Shown here piece by piece: positions 4,230-9,341 of a stretch of DNA of 9,341 nucleotides (its first letter is position 1; each line of letters starts with the position of its first letter). The stretch is from CAZHJG01 sp964533425 (GTDB taxonomy: Bacteria > Patescibacteriota > Saccharimonadia > Saccharimonadales > UBA4665), in assembly GCA_964533425.1 (NCBI GenBank), contig CAZHJG010000028.1, positions 1 through 9,341 of the forward strand. The letters run 5' to 3'. Both the position numbers and the translations under genes were made by a program. The notes beneath the pieces are model-generated. The model searched no databases, was not told the DNA's origin, and saw only the letters and a list, made by a program, of their open reading frames with translations.

Positions 4230-6385
4230 AGACCGCCGTACCCGTACCCATACCCGTTAAGTGTTTGGGCCGGCTTGTAATAATCAGTGATTTTGAGTGG
4301 TGGTCGCAAGCCCGGGCCGGCGGCTGGCATAATGTATAATTCACTGCTGTTCTTAGACACCAGGGTGTATGCGTCGGTGTACCAGCCATAGGGCGAAAAG
4401 TCACTCAAATTCGCAATTTGCTTCGGATTCTGAGCGTTCGCGCTACCCGTAAACAGTGTGTTTTTGCCGTCACGCAGCTCCGTCCAAAACGTCTGGCTAC
4501 CAGAGGGTGAGAGCAAATAGGTCGGGTAAGCTTTATTAAGGTCTGCTTGCGTAAGATTGTTGGCCGGGCTCACCAGCTGGTTTTCGAATGAATAGAACTG
4601 GCCTTTGTTCTCGTTGCCGTTATAAAACTCATAATACGCAGTCTGGGGTTCGTATAATGAACCTTGCGTAAAGACTATGCCGTCAGCCGAAACCGACTGA
4701 ACGTCCTTCTTGCTTTGCGCGCCCGGCTGCACCGTGCGGATGGTGTCCGACTTATTGCTAATATCGAAGCCGCCAACACTGTACCACTGCGTCGTGTAAG
4801 CCAGCTCATTATTCAGAATATAGAAGTTGGCGAAGCTCTGATAGCCGTAACTGCCTGCTGCGCCGTCAACCTGGTTTTGGTCGAGCTGATTGAGCTGCTG
4901 GTGGTCGGCATCGTAACTCTTGATGACGTCGTGTCCGGCTTGAGACTGGGGCACGGTATTACTTGAAGCGTCATAGACAAAGTTGTGGTTTATCCAACCG
5001 ATGAGCTGAAAATCTGAATTGTTGGTATCAAATGAGGTGACGGTATCGTTGCTCGCATCTATTAAATACAGCGCCGCCCTACTGCCGTCGTGCTGCGACT
5101 TCAGCACCAAGTAGCGCCAGTCGCGTGAAGCCAGTAAGCTGGTGGTGTTCGGATCCTCGTTACCCGTCCCAGCAAAAACTGTTTTGCGCCCCGAGCCATC
5201 CAGATTGGTTTTGACCACGTCAATCTTGCCACTCAAGTTAGACAGGAAGTAAATGTGCCCGCTCGGAGTCAGTTGAATGGTGTTGCCCGGCACGACATCA
5301 CTAGTTACTACGACGCTGGCACTCGCCGTGTTGTAGCCGCTCAAAGTTACAGTAGCGTTGTCATTCGCCGCGGTAGCCGGCAACACAACCGTTGCCTTGC
5401 CCTTGCTGTCAGTCTTGGCCGTAGTATTCAGAATTTTGATTTCCGCACCCGTGAGCGGTTTACCGGTAATTTTATTGGTAACGGTCAGCGGCACTTGTCG
5501 ACCGGTCGCTACCAGATTTACGTTAGCGTTGGCGGCTTTAAAACCAACTGTCACTTTTGAGTTATACGACGTGTAATACTGCTTGGTCACTTCCAGTTTA
5601 GACGAACCAACGGCTGCCCTCAGGTCGGCAACTCCTTCAGCATTGGTCTTGCCCGAAGCTCCGCCCAACGCCACTTCGGCATTACTCACTGGCGTATTGG
5701 TTTTGCTGTCCAACACTTTCACAGCCACCGACTCTTTAATAACCAATCCGAGTACTTTGTAACGCGTAAATGGCAGGGCAAAAAGAGCGACAAGGAGGAC
5801 TGCTACCCCCACCCATGTCCACTTGTTCCTCGCCAAGGCCCGCAGCTTGTCTTTCCAGTTACCGCCAGAAGATTTTTTGGGAGCTGCCGGCGTCTTGGCT
5901 GAACGGGCAGCATCTTCGGCAGCTAGCAATGCATCGGAGTCATTAGCGGCAATGTCATCAACTGCTTTGTCGGTGGCCGTGTCTTCGATGTTGGTGCTGG
6001 TGGATTCGACATCGGGGGTTGGTGCAGCTGCGGATTCGTCAGCAGCTGGCACCTCTACGGCAGCCGCTTGTTTCGGCGCTGGTTCAGGAGCCGACACCTT
6101 TTCGGCGACGACTTTTGTCGGTCTTACGCCAGCTTCTTTCAGTACTTTTCCCGGCACTTCCGGAGCCGTTGTGGCCGCTGCTGGCGCACTTGAATCTTTA
6201 ACGGTGATTTTCACCGGCGAAGACTTCCCCTCAAAAATATCGAGCGGTTTATCTTTGTCCGGGCCGGCAGCTGGAGACGTTATCGGTGACTTATCCCCTT
6301 TCGGATTCAGCATGGCATCCACGCGCTGCTCCAGCGCTTGCTCCTCCGGCGACTTCTCAGACTCAGAACCCTTCTTATTAGGCAT
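4226..6385 (-). CDS. Large single-pass membrane protein with two beta-sandwich repeats and beta-propeller-like domain
   Basis: Counting from the ATG at 6385 gives 719 residues. Residues 1-185 are a disordered, Ala/Pro/Asp/Lys-rich cytoplasmic part. Residues 189-206 (WTWVGVAVLLVALFALPF) form the only membrane helix. Two related modules of about 75 residues follow (218-292 and 297-372). Each reads strand, 'KTxTPVSNAEV' or 'KITGKPLTGAEI', then 'KTNAEGVADL' or 'KTDSKGKATV'. This is the pattern of carboxypeptidase-regulatory or Ig-like sandwich domains. Residues about 375-705 are beta-rich with repeating 'IYFLSN..., YLVLKS, ALYLIDA, ELYIMPA' strands, suggesting a TolB/WD-type propeller. The tail ends GYGYGYGGL. 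There is no cysteine. I infer a surface or cell-wall-facing binding protein. In-frame GTG (6400) and TTG (6415) are alternative starts; GTG lies 5 bases from a -10 motif. Confidence 0.82.
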   Translation of the reverse strand: MPNKKGSESEKSPEEQALEQRVDAMLNPKGDKSPITSPAAGPDKDKPLDIFEGKSSPVKITVKDSSAPAAATTAPEVPGKVLKEAGVRPTKVVAEKVSAPEPAPKQAAAVEVPAADESAAAPTPDVESTSTNIEDTATDKAVDDIAANDSDALLAAEDAARSAKTPAAPKKSSGGNWKDKLRALARNKWTWVGVAVLLVALFALPFTRYKVLGLVIKESVAVKVLDSKTNTPVSNAEVALGGASGKTNAEGVADLRAAVGSSKLEVTKQYYTSYNSKVTVGFKAANANVNLVATGRQVPLTVTNKITGKPLTGAEIKILNTTAKTDSKGKATVVLPATAANDNATVTLSGYNTASASVVVTSDVVPGNTIQLTPSGHIYFLSNLSGKIDVVKTNLDGSGRKTVFAGTGNEDPNTTSLLASRDWRYLVLKSQHDGSRAALYLIDASNDTVTSFDTNNSDFQLIGWINHNFVYDASSNTVPQSQAGHDVIKSYDADHQQLNQLDQNQVDGAAGSYGYQSFANFYILNNELAYTTQWYSVGGFDISNKSDTIRTVQPGAQSKKDVQSVSADGIVFTQGSLYEPQTAYYEFYNGNENKGQFYSFENQLVSPANNLTQADLNKAYPTYLLSPSGSQTFWTELRDGKNTLFTGSANAQNPKQIANLSDFSPYGWYTDAYTLVSKNSSELYIMPAAGPGLRPPLKITDYYKPAQTLNGYGYGYGGL

Positions 6386-6405
6386 ATGCTTATCTTTCAC
6401 TTCAA

Positions 6406-6414
6406 AGTCTAGCA
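6406..6414 (-). promoter_or_regulatory. Extended -10 motif upstream of the 719-aa gene
   Basis: The minus strand reads TGC (6414 to 6412) then TAGACT (6411 to 6406), a 4/6 match to the -10 consensus. It ends 20 bases before the ATG at 6385 and 5 bases before an in-frame GTG at 6400. Either there is a short leader of about 13-15 bases without a clear ribosome site, or a leaderless GTG start. No good -35 is seen. The rest of the gap to 6491 shows no other signal. Confidence 0.35.
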
Positions 6415-6491
6415 AAAAATAAGCCTGCGAGCCATTTCAAATATGAGCAGCTGAAGCGGTTTTTCGTGTACTTGCTTTTAGTAAAACGGAC

Positions 6492-7040
6492 TTAGCGCTG
6501 ACCGACGCTTTGAACTAGCTCTAAAGCCCGCGAGCCATTTTCATGTACAAAACTAGCCTTAGCCCGTTCGGCGCGTTCGTCCGCTCCTTCGTTATCCAGG
6601 AGAATAGCGGCATCTAATCGTTCGGTGGCTTCGGGTGTCATTCCATCCTCATAGTCACGACCGATGATAAATCGCTTAAATGATGCTTTAGGAACGGCGA
6701 AACGTAACTGAAAGTGTGCATATTGCTCATTATTTGTAATGCTTGTGTCGAGATACTGGGGATTGCCGAAAGCGGCTATTTGTCCGGTTACCCTATTAGC
6801 ATAGCCGTTGATGGCTTTACACGAGAGTATGTTGCCATCGATGTTTATGTAACCAGCATTGCCTCCGTAGGTTTCACTGCCATAGGCACTCACAAAGTTA
6901 GAATCGTTCAGCTTGTTAAGACTTGCTAGGACTACCGGATCCTGTCTGTACTTATCAAGATCCAGCTCCTGCTCAGTTGGGAGTGGTTCAAGGATGATAT
7001 TTTTGTTTTGCCAGTCACGAATGACTGGAGCTATTTCCAT
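6492..7040 (-). CDS. Uncharacterised soluble protein (182 aa)
   Basis: I do not recognise this protein. It has no signal peptide or membrane segment, so it is probably cytoplasmic. Residues 1-48 include a charged region (LPTEQELDLDKYRQDP, 20-35). Residues 51-100 are rich in Gly, Asn, Tyr and Ser, with strand-like stretches such as GYINIDGNILSCKAING (63-79). Residues 107-127 form two likely strands (YAHFQLRFAVP, KRFIIG). Residues 134-180 are charged and helical (PEATERLDAAIL, ADERAERAKASF). The only cysteine is Cys74. The start is well supported by the best promoter in the window, whose -10 ends 6 bases before this ATG. The 719-residue gene follows 106 bases downstream on the same strand, with its own weak -10. 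Co-transcription is possible but not shown. Confidence 0.75.
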   Translation of the reverse strand: MEIAPVIRDWQNKNIILEPLPTEQELDLDKYRQDPVVLASLNKLNDSNFVSAYGSETYGGNAGYINIDGNILSCKAINGYANRVTGQIAAFGNPQYLDTSITNNEQYAHFQLRFAVPKASFKRFIIGRDYEDGMTPEATERLDAAILLDNEGADERAERAKASFVHENGSRALELVQSVGQR

Positions 7041-7046
7041 GCTATA

Positions 7047-7075
7047 AATATAGCATATTATACCATATTAGTCAA
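7047..7075 (-). promoter_or_regulatory. Near-consensus promoter giving a predicted leaderless start
   Basis: On the minus strand TTGACT (7075 to 7070, 5/6 to -35) is followed by a 17-base spacer ending in TGC (7055 to 7053), then TATATT (7052 to 7047, 5/6 to -10). Six bases later comes the ATG at 7040. A second TATAAT (7062 to 7057) lies only 7 bases from the -35 and is wrongly spaced for it. Confidence 0.7.
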
Positions 7076-7288
7076 GATTCTGTTGTCGTGAGAGGGCTAC
7101 GAGAGGTGCCTCAGGATGCTGAGTGCGAATGCGTTAAATCGTTTCTTCGGTCCTAGATACAAAAAACTCATGTGGGGAAAGCCCTTTATGTCCCTTTATG
7201 TTTTGTAAGTTGCTGCTTTCATCCTAACGTAAGCGTAAGGGTAGCGTCAACCTTGTTTTAAGAGAATTTTAAGGTTGTTCTAGCCCTT
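7076..7288. other. Non-coding gap with tandem 10-base repeat and small hairpins
   Basis: This stretch lies between the start of the 182-residue gene and the end of the aldo/keto reductase gene. CCCTTTATGT is repeated exactly in tandem at 7182-7191 and 7192-7201. CGTAAG is repeated in tandem at 7228-7239. CTCAG (7110-7114) pairs with CTGAG (7119-7123) around a 4-base loop. A 30-codon rightward frame from the ATG at 7116 to the TAA after 7205 spans the tandem repeat, but has no clear ribosome site or family resemblance. I see no tRNA or known RNA fold. It could be a decayed gene, or an unrecognised small RNA. Confidence 0.4.
7248..7277 (-). terminator. Weak stem-loop after the aldo/keto reductase gene
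   Basis: CAACCTT (7248-7254) pairs perfectly with AAGGTTG (7271-7277) around a 16-base A/T-rich loop, 11 bases after the stop codon of the leftward reductase gene. The stem is A/T-rich and no T-run follows on the minus strand, so it is a poor intrinsic terminator candidate. Confidence 0.3.
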
Positions 7289-8269
7289 CTAGCGATTTAC
7301 GGTCGACATGTCCGGGTAGCGATCACCGGCGGCTATGCCTTGGGGTGCTAGTTCATTTAAGCGCTCTAGATCTTCCTCGGTCAGCTCGATTTCGGTAGCT
7401 TCGATGTTTTCTTTAAGATACTCAACGTGCTTGGTGCCGGGAATCGGCACAATGTCGTCGCCTTGGGCCAGTACCCAGGCAAGGGCTAGTTGACCAGGCT
7501 TAACACCTTTCTCGGCGGCAATTTCTTCAACCTTGCCGACAAGTTCGAGATTCTTGTAAAAGTTATCTCCCTGGAAGCGTGGGTTTTCGCGGCGCCAGTC
7601 GCCGGCCGGTATGTCCTCTGGCTTTTGCCAGCGGCCAGTCAAAAATCCCCTGCCCAGCGGACTGTATGCCACGAAACCGATGCCCAGTTCGCGCACGGCA
7701 TCGAGAATTTCTTCCTCGGGATCACGTGTCCAGAGGCTATACTCTGTCTGCAAAGCCGTTATCTTATGCACTTTGCTGGCCTGGCGTATCGTAGCGGCGG
7801 CGGCTTCGCTCAGTCCCAAATAGCGCACTTTGCCCGCTTTGACTAGGTCAGCCATGGCGCCAACCGTGTCTTCGATCGGCACCTTTGGGTCCACGCGGTG
7901 CTGATAGTACAGATCGATGTGATCGACTCCGAGACGTTGCAGGCTGCGGTCGATGGCTTTGCGAACATAGTCCGGATGTCCGTTGACCTTACCTGTACGA
8001 TTGCCGGCATCGTCGACCTCATTACCGAACTTAGTCGCCAGAATTACTTGATCCCGACGGTCTTTGATAGCTTTTCCCACTAGTTTTTCGTTAGTTTCCG
8101 GCCCATAAATATCAGCCGTGTCTAAGAAATTTATGCCGTGATCCAGCGCATAGTGAATCACTTGAATAGCCTCTTCCTCACTAGTTGTGCCGTAAAAAGC
8201 ACTCATGCCCATGCAGCCAAGACCGATTTTTGATACCGTCAAATCACCACCTAATACTCGTGTTTTCAT
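7289..8269 (-). CDS. Aldo/keto reductase
   Basis: Family members reduce aldehydes and ketones with NAD(P)H in a TIM barrel in the cytoplasm. The 326-residue length is typical. The N-terminal LGLG-type strand (KIGLGCMGMSAFYG, 14-27) is followed by the catalytic tetrad: Asp50 and Tyr55 in FLDTADIYG (48-56), Lys80 in LATKFG (77-82) and His124 in LYYQHRVD (120-127). Further conserved parts are GKVRYLGLSE (about 146-155), LQTEYSLW (about 173-180), AYSPLGRGFLTGR (about 202-214) and the cofactor-phosphate loop IPGTKHVEYLKEN near the C-terminus. It resembles the YakC/AKR13-like group of general oxidoreductases; the substrate is unknown. A strong AAGGAGGA ribosome site sits 5 bases before the ATG, unlike most genes here, which may indicate a different origin. 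It diverges from the AlkA-like gene across an 88-base gap containing a palindrome. Confidence 0.93.
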   Translation of the reverse strand: MKTRVLGGDLTVSKIGLGCMGMSAFYGTTSEEEAIQVIHYALDHGINFLDTADIYGPETNEKLVGKAIKDRRDQVILATKFGNEVDDAGNRTGKVNGHPDYVRKAIDRSLQRLGVDHIDLYYQHRVDPKVPIEDTVGAMADLVKAGKVRYLGLSEAAAATIRQASKVHKITALQTEYSLWTRDPEEEILDAVRELGIGFVAYSPLGRGFLTGRWQKPEDIPAGDWRRENPRFQGDNFYKNLELVGKVEEIAAEKGVKPGQLALAWVLAQGDDIVPIPGTKHVEYLKENIEATEIELTEEDLERLNELAPQGIAAGDRYPDMSTVNR

Positions 8270-8274
8270 ACGTA

Positions 8275-8312
8275 TCCTCCTTGTTCTTGGTAATACTATA
8301 CCTCGTATAGCA
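8275..8312 (-). promoter_or_regulatory. Promoter and Shine-Dalgarno of the aldo/keto reductase gene
   Basis: AAGGAGGA (8282 to 8275) lies 5 bases before the ATG at 8269-8267. Two -10 candidates precede it: TATAGT (8300 to 8295) and TGC-TATACG (8312 to 8304). Either gives a leader of roughly 20-30 bases that contains the ribosome site. No clear -35 box is visible, which would fit an activated or extended -10 promoter. Confidence 0.5.
8296..8310. promoter_or_regulatory. Palindromic operator candidate between aldo/keto reductase and AlkA-like genes
   Basis: CTATAC (8296-8301), CTC, GTATAG (8305-8310) form a perfect 6+3+6 inverted repeat. It covers both -10 candidates of the reductase gene and lies 36 bases upstream of the -10 of the AlkA-like gene. 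A repressor bound here would block the reductase promoter. No regulator gene is present in the window. Confidence 0.4.
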
Positions 8313-8345
8313 TCGTCTGACTGTGAGGTTTTCCGCTTAGAGATC

Positions 8346-8351
8346 TATAAT
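8346..8351 (+). promoter_or_regulatory. Consensus -10 box of the AlkA-like gene
   Basis: TATAAT matches the -10 consensus exactly and ends 6 bases before the ATG at 8358, with no Shine-Dalgarno sequence between them. No good -35 is seen at 16-18 bases. The transcript is predicted to be leaderless. Confidence 0.55.
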
Positions 8352-8357
8352 TAAGAC

Positions 8358-8996
8358 ATGCCTTTAATTGCCACACCGGCTGAGCTGAAGCGCGCTGCTG
8401 ACCATTTAAGTGAGCATGACGCTACGTTAGCGCCAATTATTATCCGTTCCAAGTTGCCAACACTCAAGCCGCATCGCAATTACTACTGGGAGCTGGTGGA
8501 CAGTATCATCAGCCAGCAGCTTAGCGTTAAAGCGGCGGCCAGTATCGAGCGACGCTTTCAGGAGCTGTTTGGTAGTGAATTTCCTGAACCTTCAGCGATT
8601 CTTGAGAGGTCTGTTGAAGAATTGAGAACTGTTGGTTTGAGCCGGCCGAAAGCCGCTTACATTCACGATCTGGCGCAGCATATCATTGACGGTAAGTTAA
8701 AGTTTGACCGGATTGATAGTCAATCGAATGAGGAGATTATCGCTGAATTAACGGACGTTAAAGGCATCGGCGAGTGGACAGCGCACATGTTCCTGATCTT
8801 TTGTGTCGGCCGGCTGGATGTTTTGCCGACTGGTGACCTCGGCATCAGGAATGGCATTCGCAAACTGTACGGTTTTAAAGACGTGCCGACGCCTCAGGAG
8901 ATTATTGACTTGGCCGAGAAAAACCACTGGCATCCTTATGAATCAGCCGCTAGTTGGTACGTTTGGCACTCGCTCGGTAATTCACCGGGGGGTTGA
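8358..8996 (+). CDS. alkA: DNA-3-methyladenine glycosylase, AlkA type (HhH-GPD)
   Basis: The enzyme excises alkylated purines such as 3-methyladenine in base-excision repair. Over 212 residues I see the N-terminal helices with YYWELVDSIISQQLS (42-56), then GLSRPKAAYIHDLA (93-106). The helix-hairpin-helix is LTDVKGIGEWTAHMFLIF (131-148), and LPTGDLGIRNGI (156-167) carries the catalytic Asp160. This order and the Asp in 'PxxDLG' match AlkA and yeast MAG. E. coli AlkA has 282 residues; the shorter length here fits loss of its N-terminal beta domain, as in many short homologues. The ATG is fixed by a perfect -10 box 6 bases upstream. Its TGA stop abuts the stop codon of aspS, which runs in the opposite direction, with no base between them. 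Confidence 0.92.
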   Translation: MPLIATPAELKRAADHLSEHDATLAPIIIRSKLPTLKPHRNYYWELVDSIISQQLSVKAAASIERRFQELFGSEFPEPSAILERSVEELRTVGLSRPKAAYIHDLAQHIIDGKLKFDRIDSQSNEEIIAELTDVKGIGEWTAHMFLIFCVGRLDVLPTGDLGIRNGIRKLYGFKDVPTPQEIIDLAEKNHWHPYESAASWYVWHSLGNSPGG

Positions 8997-9341
8997 TTAC
9001 TCGTCTTCGACGACTCTGATGTGGAGCTCTTTGAGCTGGGCTTCGTCGACGGGGCTGGGGGAGTTCATCATGGTGTCGACGCCGGAGCCGTTCTTGGGGA
9101 AGGCGACGACTTCGCGGATGTTGTCTTCGCCAACGAGCACCATGAACATACGGTCGAGACCAAAGGCGCAGCCGGCGTGGGGTGGGGCGCCGTATTTGAA
9201 GGCGTTGATCATGGCGCCGAAGCGGGCGTCGACATAGCCGCGGTCGTAGCCGAGAGCGGCGAAAACTTGGTACATGATGTCGGGATGGTGGTTGCGCACG
9301 GCGCCGGAGCAGATTTCGTAGCCGTTCATGACCATGTCGTA
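8997..9341 (-). CDS. aspS: Aspartyl-tRNA synthetase, C-terminal part (gene continues beyond window)
   Basis: The visible 114 residues are the end of a class II synthetase that charges tRNA-Asp with aspartate. The fragment opens YDMVMNGYEICSGAVRNHHP. It continues with FGAMINAFKYGAPPHAG (about 41-57), the motif 3 segment AFGLDR (59-64) with the ATP-binding Arg, and DNIREVVAFPKN before a 'LKELHIRVVEDE' end. The SGAVRNH variant differs from the GGGSxRIH form of E. coli and resembles AspRS of alphaproteobacterial and similar type; discrimination against tRNA-Asn cannot be judged from this part. The start codon and N-terminal anticodon-binding domain lie outside the window. Third codon positions are noticeably richer in G and C than in nearby genes, as expected for a highly expressed gene. 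Confidence 0.95.
   Translation of the reverse strand, partial: YDMVMNGYEICSGAVRNHHPDIMYQVFAALGYDRGYVDARFGAMINAFKYGAPPHAGCAFGLDRMFMVLVGEDNIREVVAFPKNGSGVDTMMNSPSPVDEAQLKELHIRVVEDE

Noticed and set aside
5823..6422. Rightward 199-codon Ser/Ala-rich open frame
   Set aside because: It is antisense to the Ala/Pro-rich arm of the 719-residue protein. The G/C-biased codons there remove stops from the opposite strand. It has no promoter or ribosome site and a low-complexity product.
7116..7208. A 30-codon frame in the gap before the aldo/keto reductase
   Set aside because: It is too short, crosses a tandem repeat, and has only a poor GAGAGG at the wrong distance. Kept as a remark and not called as a gene.
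7490..7846. Rightward 118-codon frame inside the aldo/keto reductase gene
   Set aside because: It is antisense to well-conserved reductase motifs, with no independent evidence of coding.
8803..9237. Rightward 144-codon frame spanning the AlkA-like and aspS junction
   Set aside because: It runs out of frame through one certain gene and antisense through another. The composition is a shadow of both.

Overview
The window most resembles a Patescibacteria (Candidate Phyla Radiation) chromosome, possibly Saccharibacteria-like. The inference rests on compact gene packing, TGA used as an ordinary stop, a small base-repair set of stripped-down enzymes, several single-pass membrane proteins with Pro/Ala-rich cytoplasmic tails, and a pilin-like domain on a non-pilin anchor. 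No single marker proves the phylum. I see no rRNA, tRNA, CRISPR array, transposase, integrase or phage gene.

Layout. Positions 1-148 hold an intergenic element built from three hairpins, two of them a perfect 20-base inverted pair. Leftward genes follow: a small tail-anchored Pro-rich protein (174-527) and a MutY-like DNA glycosylase (560-1381). A 26-base gap separates the glycosylase from a rightward LssY_C-domain membrane protein (1408-2265). Next come a membrane-anchored pilin-like protein (2300-2941), a 53-codon leftward gene resembling DUF1737 (2958-3119), a Nudix hydrolase (3228-3722) and a two-helix membrane protein (3783-4229). That last gene runs head-on into a 719-residue leftward membrane protein with two beta-sandwich repeats and a probable beta-propeller (4226-6385). 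Upstream of it lie an unrecognised 182-residue protein (6492-7040), a 248-base non-coding gap, and an aldo/keto reductase (7289-8269). The reductase is divergent from an AlkA-type glycosylase (8358-8996), which abuts the 3' end of aspS (8997-9341, cut by the window edge).

The strongest cross-window signal is in transcription and translation starts. Five genes (2300, 3228, 3783, 7040, 8358) have a -10-like hexamer ending exactly 6 bases before the ATG and no Shine-Dalgarno sequence. Three of these -10 boxes carry a TGC extension. This geometry predicts leaderless mRNAs. Two genes, the DUF1737-like gene and the aldo/keto reductase, instead have strong AAGGAGG ribosome sites and real leaders, so two initiation modes appear to coexist. 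The leaderless reading also corrects the start of the 3783 gene.

Functionally the region mixes base-damage repair (MutY-like and AlkA-like glycosylases, Nudix hydrolase) with cell-envelope proteins and a housekeeping synthetase. It reads as ordinary but compact chromosomal sequence rather than a defence or mobile island. The most unusual single gene is the MutY homologue, which has Glu in place of the catalytic Asp, no Fe-S cysteines, and a winged-helix-like tail instead of the 8-oxoG recognition domain.
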